Below, piece by piece: positions 1-9,287 of a stretch of 61,120 nucleotides of DNA; position 1 is the stretch's first letter; each line of letters begins with the position of its first letter. The stretch lies in the NCBI RefSeq assembly GCF_030717945.1, contig NZ_JAVAIM010000001.1:1-61120 (forward strand). Reading direction: 5' to 3'. The DNA comes from Qipengyuania profundimaris. GTDB taxonomy: Bacteria; Pseudomonadota; Alphaproteobacteria; Sphingomonadales; Sphingomonadaceae. A program made the position numbers and the translations under genes. Below the pieces are notes generated by a model, which saw nothing but the letters and a program-made list of their open reading frames with translations, did not search any database and was not told the origin of the DNA.

Positions 1-3000
1 CGCATCCGAGTACTCGGCCTCCGCATCGAACGCAAAATCACTGTCGTCCACCACCAGCGCGAGCGAGGCTCCGGTCGCGGTGACGCTGGGCACATCGTCG
101 GTCACGTCGATCGTGATCGTGCCCTGCACCGTGTTCCCGTTCTCGTCGGTCGCGGTATAGGTGAAGGTCTCGATATTGTCGTAGACGTTCGTCCCGTTGT
201 CGCCGCCCTGGCTGGGCGACAGCGCATCGCCGTCCACCGGCCCCGTCAGCGTATAGGTCCAGTTGCCGTTCGCATCGATCGAGATCTGTCCGTAGGCCCC
301 GGTCTGTCCGGGATCGAGCGCATAGGTGATCGTCCCCACGCCGCCGGTCACGGCCAGCGTACCGCCGACCGTCTCGCTGGGCGAAGACGGGTTCGAGCCC
401 ACCACCGTACCGGGCGCAAGATCGCCGGGATCCTGCACCAGGTCGAGCGCCGCTTCGAACACCAGCGCATCGCGATCGTCGGCCACCAGCGTAACCTGGT
501 TCACATCGATGGTCAGCGTCGCAGTCGCAATATCGCCATCGCCGTCGACGAAGGTGTAGACGAACACATCGCTTGCCGGATCGTCCGGGATGTCGCTGTT
601 CGCCGTATAGCTGTAGGTGCCGTCGGCATAGAGCATCAGCGTGCCGTAATCGCCCGCGATCGCGGTACCGAGGCCGCCGGTGACGCTGCTGGTCGTATCC
701 GCCGGATCGCCATCCGCACGAACGCCGACCACCCGGCCGATACCGTCCGCACCGCCCGGGTCGTTCGCCAGCACGCTCGCTTCGCTGCCGCGGGCGATCG
801 CGCCGCCTTCGGTCACATCCGCGCTGTCGGCAACCGCCACCGGACTGTCGTCGTCGACCGTTACGGTCAGCGATCCGGTTGCCGTGACGCTGTCGCCATC
901 GGCATCGGTGCCCACTACCAGACCGCCGAAGTCGATCGGGATGTCGTCCTCGGTCCCGGCCACGTCGTGATCGAGCACGCCTTCCAGCGTAAACTGCCAT
1001 GCGCCTGCTGCACTCAGCGTCAGCGTGAACACCGGAGCGCCGCCCGCGGTCGCCACGATCGAACCGGCGGTCACCGCATAGCTCAGCGGCACGCCGCCCG
1101 AGGTGAGGCCCAGTCCTTCCAGATAGGCCGTGCTCGAGGCCGCAGTCTCGAACGCGTAGGTCAGCGGGCTGTCCGCGCCGCTCGCGAACAGCGCTGCAAC
1201 GCTGCCGCCCGTGGTCAGGCCGACCACGCCGATATCGCCCGGACCGCCCTCGATCCCGCCCGGCAACGCATCCTCGTCTACCGAACCGGTCAGGCTCGCG
1301 CCCGTGACCGCCACCGGACTGTCGTCATCGACCGTCACGGTCAGCGAGCCGGTAGCCGTGACGCTGTCGCCATCGGCATCGGTGCCTGTTACCAGGCCGC
1401 CGAAGTCGATTGCGATGTCGTCCTCGGTCCCGGCCACGTCGTGATCGAGCACGCCTTCGAGCGTAAACTGCCATGCGCCTGCTGCACTCAGCGTCAGCGT
1501 GAACACCGGAGCGCCGCCCGCGGTCGCCACGATCGAACCGGCGGTCACCGCATAGCTCAGCGGCACGCCGCCCGAGGTGAGGCCCAGTCCTTCCAGATAG
1601 GCCGTGCTCGAGGCCGCAGTCTCGAACGCGTAGGTCAGCGGGCTGTCCGCGCCGCTCGCGAACAGCGCTGCAACGCTGCCGCCCGTGGTCAGGCCGACCA
1701 CGCCGATATCGCCCGGACCACCCTCGATCCCGCCCGGCAACGCATCCTCGTCCACCGAACCGGTCAGGCTCGCGCCCGGGGTCGCGGTCGGCGTGTCGTC
1801 GTCGACATCGATCGTCAGCGTGCCGTCGGCCGTGTCGTTGTCGCCATCGGTCACCCGGTAGGTCAGCGTGAACGACGTATCGTTCTCCTCCCCGCCATCG
1901 GCATGCAGCACATTGGCGTTCTGCGTGACCGTATAGGCGCCCGTCGCCGCATCCAGCGTCACCGTCACCACCGTGACCCAGGTCCCGCCCTGCAGCTGCT
2001 GCACCAGGATATCGCTGCCGCTCGCCACATACTGGAAGCCGGCCGGCGCGCCGCCGGTCAAAAAGGCGATCGAGCCGCCGTCATTGCCGAAGTCGTGCGC
2101 CAGTGTGCCGCTAGTGTTCGCCGTATCGGGATCGACATCGCCGATGCCGCCCGCGATCCCGCCACCCAGCGTCTCGTCGTCGAGCTGGACATCGTCATTG
2201 GTCCCCGCCACCGGCGCATCGTCGCGGAACACGAGGTCGCCGCCGATCGCGATGGTCGCGCTGTCGGTATCGCCGTCGCCATCGGTCGCGGTCGCGGTCA
2301 GCGTGATGAGATCGCCGCTGGCAAGCCCGGTCGGCTCGTCGTCGGTATTCGGATTGTCGTGCACCACCGAACGCCGCTGGTCGAGCGTCACCGTCCCGTC
2401 GCCATCCACCGACAGCACGAACACGATCTCGCCGCCGGCACCGGCCCGGCCGACCACCTGGCCGCCCTCCAGGCTCAGCACCACCGCCGCGCCCGACAGC
2501 GTATCGGTCAGACCGCTCGCACCCGCACCAAGGCCCAGCGCATAACTCTCGCCGCCCCCTGCAGCCGCACCGTCCGCACCGAACGCAAAATCGAACGCAT
2601 CCGAGTACTCGGCCTCCGCATCGAACGCAAAATCACTGTCGTCCACCACCAGCGCGAGCGAGGCTCCGGTCGGTTCGACCATCGGCCCGTCATCGGCGAA
2701 GCGAATGTTGCCGCCGAGGTCCAGCGATACCGTCTCGCTCGCGCTGTCGCCATCCCGGTCGACGATGGTCGCGATACCCTCGAGCGACAGGATGCCTGTG
2801 CCCAGTATCGCGAACTGATCATCGTATGGCGCGCCGTTGTCGCCGGGCAAGGGATGATCGATTTCCTCATATTGGGTCAGCGTCACGACGCCGGTCGCAG
2901 GATCGACAGAGAGCCGGAAAACCTCGATTCCGTTGGCCGAGCCGACAACATCGCTACCGTCGAATGCCAGCGTCACGGCCGCGCCGTTGCTGGTCAGGCC

Positions 3001-6000
3001 CGAGGCAGTGTTCTCGATCACCAGCGCATAGGCCCAGGAAACGGAGCCGGCGCCATCGGCACCATAGGCCTGACTGGCGACGGAAAATGCGCCGCCGAAA
3101 TCGGCAGTAGTCGTATCGGTATCGAAGGCCGCGCCAATGGTATCGGCGTCCTGCGTGGTCAGCAGGATCGTATCGCCACCGACGACGCTCGCGTCTATTG
3201 ACGGTCCGTCGTCGCGGAAAGACAGCGCGTTACCGATCGCGACGGTTGCCGTGGCGGTGTCGCCGTCGCCGTCCGCAACGGTCGCCGAGAGAGTAATGAG
3301 ACCAGCGTTCGCGAGCCCGGTCGCGTCGTCCGGATCGGAACCGTCGGCATGCACTACGGCGCGCTGCTGATCGAGCGTGACCGTGCCTGCCGCATCGACG
3401 GTCAGGACGAAGACGACATCGCCACCGACTTCGGTTCTTCCGACGACCGCGCCATTCTCCAGCGACAGCACGACGGCTTCGCCCGACGCGGTATCGACGA
3501 GCCCTGTCGACCCGGCCGTAATGCCGAGCACGTAATCCGATACGCTACCCGGGCCATCGGCGTTGAAGGAGGGGACGAACAGACCTGCGAAACCGGCAAC
3601 GGCATCGACGGACAAGTCGCTTTCGTCGACTTCGAGCGAGCCGGTTGCAGGAGACGTGGTTCCAAGGGTGGGAACATCGTCCGAAACGCCGAGGGAGACC
3701 GAAGCACTCGCCCGATCTCCATCGATATCGGTCGCTACGACGAGCACCGACCCGAGGTTTGAAAGATCGTCGCCGAGCAACGGATGCGCCGCGTAATTAT
3801 CGTTCAGGGTCATGGTGACGATAGCGTTATCGCCATCGACGGTCAGATCGAGCGTGACGATATCTTCGCCGCCGCTTCGCCCGACGATCTGCGTATCCGA
3901 AATACGCACCCAGGTGAGACCGCCCCCGAGGTTGTCGAGGGCTCCGGCCGTGTCGTCGAATGCGATGGCCACGATGGCGTCCGACCCCGGCGTAAAGGAA
4001 ATCGTCGCGCTATCGCTTACCGGCGTTGCCGGGTCGGAACCGTCCGGCAAATTCTCGTCGTCGACCACCAGGGATGCCGGATCGCCGGCCGTGGGGCCGC
4101 GACCGTCCGTGATCGTGATCGGCTGCGTCGCCGTGTCGAAATCGTCGTCGCCATCCGTCAGCGTATAAGTGAACGAGGCATCGATCGGGCCATCGGATTG
4201 ATCGAGACCCGCTGCGGGGTCGAAGGTCCAGTTGCCGGAAGCGTCGAACGTGTAGACGCCGGTATCCGTTGTCACGGTCGTGGTCCCGGTGGCTGCGACG
4301 ACATAGTCGACGCCGTCGATCGAGACCGAGGTCACGCTTGCACCGTCTGCGCCCTCGACATCGTTTGCCCGGACATTGCCCGCGAGGCCGGAGTTGGCGC
4401 CCTCGACGATCGACAGGGCAGCCTCGTCGACGGCATCGGGAACGTCATCGACGATATTGACCGCGATCGTACCCGATCCAACAAGATTGCCGGCGGTATC
4501 GTAGACCTCGTAGCCAAAGCTATCCGCCCCGTTCACGACATTGCGCGAATTTTCGCCAGTGTCGCCATCGCCGAACGGTGCCGACAGCGTATAGCTATAG
4601 GCACCCGTATCGCTGTCGAGCGTGAGCGTGCCGTAGGTTCCATCGGCCGAGCCGGTGAGCACATAGACGAATGGACCGGTGGCGTCGGATACGACGATCT
4701 GCCCGCCTGCCGTCTCGCTTCCCGAACCTGGATTGCTGCCCGTCGCAAGACCGGCTTCGTCGACCGTCAGATCGGCATCTTCGACCGTGCCTTCGATATT
4801 CGCGATATCGATCGTGAGCGTTGCGGTGGCCGTGTCACCGTCCCCGTCGACGATCGTATATGTGAAGACGTCGACCGCGTCGGCATTGGTCGAATTCGGT
4901 GCGGCGACGTAGGTATAGACGCCGGTCGCAGCATTCAGCGTGAGGGTACCGTATTGACCGACGAGCACGAGGTTGCCGTCGACCAGAGTGGCCGTATCGG
5001 TCTGCTGGTTTTCGCTCGACAAGGCCACGATGCCGCCAAAACCGTCGGCCCCCGCGATGTCGTCCGTGCCGTCGGTCAGAACATTCCCGCCGATCGTGCC
5101 ACCCTCGTCGGTGGACGCGAAATTGTCGTAAGCGGTCGGCGCATCGTCGTCGAAGACGATGGTGAGCGTGGTTGTGACCTCGTCCCCGTCGCTGTCCGTG
5201 ACAAGGAAAGAAACGACGGTGGACGCATCCACCGCTTCGGCATTCGGCCCGCCTTCGTGCAGGACGTTATCGACCAGCGTCACGCGATAGGCGCCGGTGG
5301 CGTCGTCCAACAGCTCGACCGTGAACAGCACGCCGCGCGGACCGGTAGCGGTCAGCACATTGCCGGAGACGGAGTATGTAACGGTCTCGGTACCGATGAT
5401 CGCGGTGCTGCCGTCCAGCGAGGCGGCAAAAGCGATATTCGCCGGAGCATCGCCGCCGACATCGAAATCGAGCGTACCGGTGAAGGTGGCCTCGCCGACG
5501 TCGGAGGGATCGTCGCCCACATCCGCGTCGAGATCGCCTTCGTCCGATACCGGATTGCCGCCGGCAAGCCCGTCGTCGTCGACCGTCGCCGTCGCGGTTC
5601 CACCGTCGGGCTGCGTATCGTCGACCAGGGTGAGCGTCGCTGTCGCGCGCGAGACATCGCCATCACCGTCGGTGATCGTGTAATCGAAGGAAACCGTTCC
5701 TTCTTCGCCCGGAGCGGGGAGATAGGTAAATGTCCCGTCGCCGTTGTTGACCAGCAGACCCGCACCACTCAGCGTTCCTGAGACCAGCGCAACAGTGCCG
5801 ATTGCAACACCGTCGGCCCCCGGAGTGTCGTTCGCGAAAACGTCGATGGTAACCGGCGCGCCTTCCGATGCCTGATCGGCTGCGTCGTCCCGCGCTATCG
5901 GAGCGTCGTCGACTATGCGGATGTCCAGGCTGGCATCGGCGGTGTCGCCATCGAGGTCGGTCACGGTAACAGCGAACCTATCGACCTCGACGCCGATCGT

Positions 6001-6792
6001 ATTGTCGTTGAGGACGTAACGGTATTCGACCCGGCCTGCACCGATCGCGGTGATCGTCAGCGTGCCGTACTCGCCTTCGATCGTCTGGCCCACGCGGGTG
6101 ATTTCGATACCGTTGATGCTGAGGGAAGCGAGCCCGTCGGGCGTCGTGTAGACGATGCTTCCATTGGTGATTTCGCCATCGCTCGCCGCTCGCGTACCGG
6201 CAGGCTCGTCGCCGCGCGCCGGGAGGCCAGCCTCGTTTACCTCGTCGGTTGCATTCACGGCCCCGACCGGATTGTCGGGCGTAACGATCACGATGTCCGG
6301 ATCGTCGTCGGCAAGGTTCGGAATGATCTCTTCTTCGCGCCGTTCGGGGAACGAGAGTTCGGTATAGGGCAGGAGATCGCCCAGCGCGAAGGCATCCTGG
6401 ATATCGCCGACGTTCTGCCCGAAATTTCCGCCTGAGCTTTGCGGCGCGCCGGCCGCGGGTTGAGGTTCGTTGCCGGTCAGCAGCGCGGCGATGTTCTGCG
6501 GAGGAATCTGCACATCGCCGATCACGAATTGCGGTACGATGATCGCCCCGTCGGGCACCCGAATGACCGATCCATCATCGAGAACGACAATCAGGTCGCT
6601 ACCTTCGGCCCGCAACTCTTGGATAGCAGAGCCTGCCGGGAGGCGAACTACCTCGGTGCTCGTGATTTCGGATTGTGCGACATCGGAGACTGAGCCCGAC
6701 CGACCGGCGTCCGCCTGCTGGAGATCCGCAGGGTCCGCATCGGTCGAACGATCCATGAAACCATCCTGGCCGTGCCCTTCGAAATCAACCAT
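1..6792 (-). CDS. Giant repeat-containing type I-secreted adhesin (5' part, runs off left edge)
   Basis: One reading frame stays open from an ATG at 6792 to base 1 (2264 codons, no stop met), so the C-terminus lies outside the window. A clear ribosome site, GGAGGTGA, sits at 6797-6804. Residues 1 to about 165 form a non-repetitive head containing DDGSVIRVPDGAIIVP, like the heads of other large alphaproteobacterial surface proteins. The rest is a chain of acidic beta-sandwich repeats rich in DGDGDT and VDDD linkers. VCBS/cadherin-like units come first, DUF5801-like units lie near residues 1040-1560, and two T1SS-143-like units lie near 1671-1987. This build is typical of RTX/Lap-type adhesins exported by type I secretion and used in attachment or biofilm. 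The export signal and the transporter genes would lie to the left. Family assignment is firm; substrate and role are inferred. Confidence 0.88.
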   Translation of the reverse strand, partial: MVDFEGHGQDGFMDRSTDADPADLQQADAGRSGSVSDVAQSEITSTEVVRLPAGSAIQELRAEGSDLIVVLDDGSVIRVPDGAIIVPQFVIGDVQIPPQNIAALLTGNEPQPAAGAPQSSGGNFGQNVGDIQDAFALGDLLPYTELSFPERREEEIIPNLADDDPDIVIVTPDNPVGAVNATDEVNEAGLPARGDEPAGTRAASDGEITNGSIVYTTPDGLASLSINGIEITRVGQTIEGEYGTLTITAIGAGRVEYRYVLNDNTIGVEVDRFAVTVTDLDGDTADASLDIRIVDDAPIARDDAADQASEGAPVTIDVFANDTPGADGVAIGTVALVSGTLSGAGLLVNNGDGTFTYLPAPGEEGTVSFDYTITDGDGDVSRATATLTLVDDTQPDGGTATATVDDDGLAGGNPVSDEGDLDADVGDDPSDVGEATFTGTLDFDVGGDAPANIAFAASLDGSTAIIGTETVTYSVSGNVLTATGPRGVLFTVELLDDATGAYRVTLVDNVLHEGGPNAEAVDASTVVSFLVTDSDGDEVTTTLTIVFDDDAPTAYDNFASTDEGGTIGGNVLTDGTDDIAGADGFGGIVALSSENQQTDTATLVDGNLVLVGQYGTLTLNAATGVYTYVAAPNSTNADAVDVFTYTIVDGDGDTATATLTIDIANIEGTVEDADLTVDEAGLATGSNPGSGSETAGGQIVVSDATGPFVYVLTGSADGTYGTLTLDSDTGAYSYTLSAPFGDGDTGENSRNVVNGADSFGYEVYDTAGNLVGSGTIAVNIVDDVPDAVDEAALSIVEGANSGLAGNVRANDVEGADGASVTSVSIDGVDYVVAATGTTTVTTDTGVYTFDASGNWTFDPAAGLDQSDGPIDASFTYTLTDGDDDFDTATQPITITDGRGPTAGDPASLVVDDENLPDGSDPATPVSDSATISFTPGSDAIVAIAFDDTAGALDNLGGGLTWVRISDTQIVGRSGGEDIVTLDLTVDGDNAIVTMTLNDNYAAHPLLGDDLSNLGSVLVVATDIDGDRASASVSLGVSDDVPTLGTTSPATGSLEVDESDLSVDAVAGFAGLFVPSFNADGPGSVSDYVLGITAGSTGLVDTASGEAVVLSLENGAVVGRTEVGGDVVFVLTVDAAGTVTLDQQRAVVHADGSDPDDATGLANAGLITLSATVADGDGDTATATVAIGNALSFRDDGPSIDASVVGGDTILLTTQDADTIGAAFDTDTTTADFGGAFSVASQAYGADGAGSVSWAYALVIENTASGLTSNGAAVTLAFDGSDVVGSANGIEVFRLSVDPATGVVTLTQYEEIDHPLPGDNGAPYDDQFAILGTGILSLEGIATIVDRDGDSASETVSLDLGGNIRFADDGPMVEPTGASLALVVDDSDFAFDAEAEYSDAFDFAFGADGAAAGGGESYALGLGAGASGLTDTLSGAAVVLSLEGGQVVGRAGAGGEIVFVLSVDGDGTVTLDQRRSVVHDNPNTDDEPTGLASGDLITLTATATDGDGDTDSATIAIGGDLVFRDDAPVAGTNDDVQLDDETLGGGIAGGIGDVDPDTANTSGTLAHDFGNDGGSIAFLTGGAPAGFQYVASGSDILVQQLQGGTWVTVVTVTLDAATGAYTVTQNANVLHADGGEENDTSFTLTYRVTDGDNDTADGTLTIDVDDDTPTATPGASLTGSVDEDALPGGIEGGPGDIGVVGLTTGGSVAALFASGADSPLTYAFETAASSTAYLEGLGLTSGGVPLSYAVTAGSIVATAGGAPVFTLTLSAAGAWQFTLEGVLDHDVAGTEDDIAIDFGGLVTGTDADGDSVTATGSLTVTVDDDSPVAVTGASLTGSVDEDALPGGIEGGPGDIGVVGLTTGGSVAALFASGADSPLTYAFETAASSTAYLEGLGLTSGGVPLSYAVTAGSIVATAGGAPVFTLTLSAAGAWQFTLEGVLDHDVAGTEDDIPIDFGGLVVGTDADGDSVTATGSLTVTVDDDSPVAVADSADVTEGGAIARGSEASVLANDPGGADGIGRVVGVRADGDPADTTSSVTGGLGTAIAGDYGTLMLYADGTYSYTANSDIPDDPASDVFVYTFVDGDGDIATATLTIDVNQVTLVADDRDALVFEAALDLVQDPGDLAPGTVVGSNPSSPSETVGGTLAVTGGVGTITYALDPGQTGAYGQISIDANGNWTYTLTGPVDGDALSPSQGGDNGTNVYDNIETFTYTATDENGNTVQGTITIDVTDDVPSVTATGASLALVVDDSDFAFDAEAEYSDA
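833..1780 (-). repeat. Tandem duplication of a 474-bp (158-residue) adhesin module
   Basis: Bases 833-1306 and 1307-1780 are two head-to-tail copies with a 474-base offset. They encode a T1SS-143-like module (core motif TGSVDEDALPGGIEGG). Over the roughly 340 bases beginning at 961 and 1435 I count only about three differences, so the copies are near-identical in DNA and not only in protein. That implies a recent duplication or ongoing gene conversion. Confidence 0.9.
2596..2672 (-). repeat. 77-bp exact copy of bases 1-77 inside the adhesin
   Basis: Bases 2596-2672 match bases 1-77 exactly, and the match begins at the first base of the window. The offset is 2595 bases, or 865 codons, so the reading frame is kept. 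The encoded segment is the ASLALVVDDSDFAFDAEAEY stretch of a DUF5801-like unit. The true repeat probably continues to the left of the window. Confidence 0.9.
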
Positions 6793-7177
6793 CACGTCAC
6801 CTCCGCTTTCGCAATCGAGCACTGGCTCGGCGAGGCCCGCGAAGCAGACGATGGAACGGCACTTGTTGCTCGAACCAACCCCCCGCAATCCAAATTGCGG
6901 AAGCTGCTTCGCGGCCCCTGTGTTTTGGCGAGACGAGTCGAGCCCGAATCGCGTTTAATTGAGTCCGTTCAAACATCGTTTCAGAGGTTGTTGCAATTCA
7001 ATTAACCTATTCTGGAAACGAAGTGTTCGGTCGGGCAAAAAGACGAGATAGCCTTTCAACCCTTGGAATTCTCATCGTTTTTGAAGCGCAAGCCGATCGA
7101 ACGTAACAGTCCCATTTCGGGATTTGACGAAAATGTAGAGCTTTCGGTTAACCTGGTTGCAGCCAGAAAACGCCAAT
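6793..7177. promoter_or_regulatory. Intergenic region upstream of the adhesin
   Basis: This is 385 bases without a convincing gene, between the end of cpaA and the adhesin start, both on the minus strand. It is clearly more AT-rich than the flanking genes. Apart from the adhesin ribosome site it holds three TTAA elements (6955-6958, 7002-7005, 7148-7151), two of them as TTAACC. No strong terminator hairpin was seen after cpaA. It probably carries the adhesin promoter. Confidence 0.4.
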
Positions 7178-7642
7178 TCAGAAAAACCCCGTCAAAGAAT
7201 AGACCTGGATCAGGAAGCCGCAGCAGATCGGAAGCCCGTATGGCAGCGTCCAGCTCCGCCTCTCTTGGCCCGCCGACATCTTGAAACCCCGATACCAGAT
7301 CAGCATCGCGACAACGGCAACAAGACCTGAGATCGCTGTAAAAGCCAGCATGCCCAGGGCGCCGGACAGCGGCACCCCGAACGCGGCAGCGCTATAGAAC
7401 TTGGCGTCTCCGCCACCGATCGCGCGAAGGGCGAAAAGCGCCATTCCCACGAGAAGAGCGATGAGCGCGTGCAATGCCGCCGAGCCAAGGGCGGCCCAAC
7501 CGAAACTGACAAGTGTCGCCCCTGCTGTGGCAATAGCCAACGCAACGACCAGGCGGTTGGGTATGCGACGGGATCGAACATCCAGCGCAGCGCCGAGCAC
7601 CGCGATAAGCGCGGCAGGCAGGAAAACGATTTCGGGCGTCAC
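7178..7642 (-). CDS. cpaA: Prepilin peptidase CpaA/TadV (A24 family)
   Basis: This 154-residue integral membrane aspartic peptidase would cleave the Flp prepilin leader at the cytoplasmic face of the inner membrane. Both A24 catalytic aspartates are present: D21 in the D-x5-IPN context (DVRSRRIPN) and D79 in GGGDAK. The protein is almost wholly hydrophobic and matches the short CpaA form, which lacks the N-terminal methylase domain of PilD. The start is a GTG at 7642 that overlaps the stop of the upstream tadD-like gene (GTGA, 4 bases), so translation is probably coupled. It is the last gene of the Tad operon. Confidence 0.9.
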   Translation of the reverse strand: MTPEIVFLPAALIAVLGAALDVRSRRIPNRLVVALAIATAGATLVSFGWAALGSAALHALIALLVGMALFALRAIGGGDAKFYSAAAFGVPLSGALGMLAFTAISGLVAVVAMLIWYRGFKMSAGQERRSWTLPYGLPICCGFLIQVYSLTGFF

Positions 7643-8319
7643 TGTGTAAACGAAACGAGTTTCTGCTTGCCTTCGTCTTCGCTGCCGAGGTCGGTTGCCG
7701 AGGTCTGCTCGTCCTGCAATTCCGGCTCGGCCTTGGTTTCGCGCTCGAGCGAGGGCTTTTCCAGGAACGCGACAGTCATCTTCGGGCCTTCGCCCAGCTG
7801 TTCACGCGTCGCGATCTTCACGATACCGTCGGAAATTCGATGGGGCCGCATGGCCAGAGGCGCCGGATCGGTTTTCGGCGCCGGCGCTGCAGCCACCCTC
7901 TCTGCGGGCCCGGTCGCCTTGCGCGCGAGCATCACGTGGCGTTGCAGGCGCAGCAGGTTCGCCGTAAAACGCATGTCCTGCGGATCGCGAGCCACCGCGG
8001 CCCTGAAATACCGGTCCGCTATGTCGAACCGTCCCAGTTTTGCGTAGGCTACGCCGAGGCCGTTCTCCGCTGCGGCGGCGGTTGCCGGGTCGAGCCGTGC
8101 AAGGCGCAGCGTCGCAACTGCGGCCGAGATATGCCCGTCGCGCAATTGCGCTCGCCCTTCCTCGATGAGCTGGGCTCCGACGATCTCGGGCGGTGCTTCC
8201 GCAGCAGGCCGCTTGTTCTGCTTCTTGGCGAAACCCCAACCGGAAAACGGCGAGGACTGGCAGCCCGCCAACAGCATGGCAGCAACAGCAATCGTTCCGA
8301 ATTTGGCGATCTTCGTCAT
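7639..8319 (-). CDS. tadD: TPR lipoprotein, TadD-like pilus assembly factor
   Basis: The 226-residue protein has a lipoprotein signal ending in LLAGC (lipidated Cys20). About three helical TPR-like repeats follow at residues 50-130 (for example GLGVAYAKLGRFDIADRYF). The C-terminal third is acidic, low-complexity and probably disordered. TadD proteins are TPR lipoproteins thought to help place or stabilise the Tad outer-membrane secretin. The position between tadC and cpaA supports that role. One base separates its ATG from the tadC stop. The TPR lipoprotein call is firm; the TadD name rests mainly on context. Confidence 0.8.
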   Translation of the reverse strand: MTKIAKFGTIAVAAMLLAGCQSSPFSGWGFAKKQNKRPAAEAPPEIVGAQLIEEGRAQLRDGHISAAVATLRLARLDPATAAAAENGLGVAYAKLGRFDIADRYFRAAVARDPQDMRFTANLLRLQRHVMLARKATGPAERVAAAPAPKTDPAPLAMRPHRISDGIVKIATREQLGEGPKMTVAFLEKPSLERETKAEPELQDEQTSATDLGSEDEGKQKLVSFTQ

Positions 8320-8320
8320 C

Positions 8321-9286
8321 TCAACCCCCTCCCATCGCAGGTATCAATTCACGGAAGACCCGGATCATCCCGGGCATCATGAGTACGCCGATCATCGTGG
8401 GCAGCATGTTCACCACCAACGGGATCGATATCAGCACTGGCAGACGGTGCGCTTTTTCCTCTGCGCGCAGTCTGCGTTTCTCACGCATCTCGGCCGAATA
8501 GACCCGTAAGGTATCGGCGACGCTGGTGCCGAGCTTGTCGGACTGGATCAGCAGCGTCGCGAAGCTTCTGATTTCGACGACGCCACTGCTTTCGCCCATC
8601 TTGCGAAGCGCGTCTTCGCGCCGTGCACCGGCACGCAACTGCAAGGTCACTTCGGACAGGATCTTGGCAATCAGGGGGTGCGACTCGACCATCTCGCGGC
8701 CGACCCGGTCCATCGCCGCTTCCATACCGAGGCCGGCCTCTACGCAGACGAGCATCAGGTCCAGACAATCCGGGAAGCCATGCGTTACGGCCTCGCGCCG
8801 CCGGTCCGCCTTGGCGGTGACGACCAGGTTCGGGAGATACAATCCTAGCAGCGCACAGAACGCTGCGCCGAGATAGAGCGTGAATGCCGAAAGCTCCGCG
8901 TCGAGCAACCGCATATAGGCAAGGAATAGCAGCGGGACCGCGAAGACCAGGATGAAGCGCAGCAGGGTGAAGATTTTCGGCGCCGCTGCCGACTGGTACC
9001 CCGCTGCCCGCAGCTTGTCGCGCAGCACATCGCCCTTGGAATCGGCGAGGCTCAATCCCGCACGCTCGACCCGTTCCGCAAGTTCGGCCCAGGCATTGGT
9101 GCGCTTGTCCTGGAGCGTCTCGCGGCGACCGATCCCGCCTCCTGCAATCTCGCGAATGTTCTGCCGCGCCTCGACCCGGCGAGCGGACAGGCGGCCTACC
9201 GAGACGACGCCGATGATGACCACCGCGAAGATGAGAGCGAGAACCGCAAAGCGTGCCAGCTGGTTGGTGACGAGAAAATCGAACAT
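8321..9286 (-). CDS. tadC: Tad pilus inner-membrane platform protein TadC
   Basis: This 321-residue type II secretion F-family protein has N-terminal and central membrane segments. It carries the conserved GlpF-type stretch LMLVCVEAGLGMEAAMDRV and a C-terminal hydrophobic pair ending near MLPTMIGVLMMPGMI. TadB and TadC together form the platform on which the CpaF ATPase drives Flp pilus assembly. It lies directly downstream of tadB, with one base between the stop and start codons, as in other tad loci. The size is usual for the family. Confidence 0.9.
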   Translation of the reverse strand: MFDFLVTNQLARFAVLALIFAVVIIGVVSVGRLSARRVEARQNIREIAGGGIGRRETLQDKRTNAWAELAERVERAGLSLADSKGDVLRDKLRAAGYQSAAAPKIFTLLRFILVFAVPLLFLAYMRLLDAELSAFTLYLGAAFCALLGLYLPNLVVTAKADRRREAVTHGFPDCLDLMLVCVEAGLGMEAAMDRVGREMVESHPLIAKILSEVTLQLRAGARREDALRKMGESSGVVEIRSFATLLIQSDKLGTSVADTLRVYSAEMREKRRLRAEEKAHRLPVLISIPLVVNMLPTMIGVLMMPGMIRVFRELIPAMGGG

Positions 9287-9287
9287 G

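Noticed and set aside
833..1780. Possible CRISPR or other repeat array.
   Set aside because: The repeats are 474 bases, tandem, without spacers, and keep the adhesin reading frame. They are protein modules.
967..5781. Two very long plus-strand open frames (744 and 665 codons) inside the adhesin region.
   Set aside because: They lie exactly antisense, codon on codon, to the adhesin frame. Their Arg/His/Gly-rich products have no protein-like pattern. They result from the GC-rich repeat codons (GAC, GTC, GGC) of the real gene.
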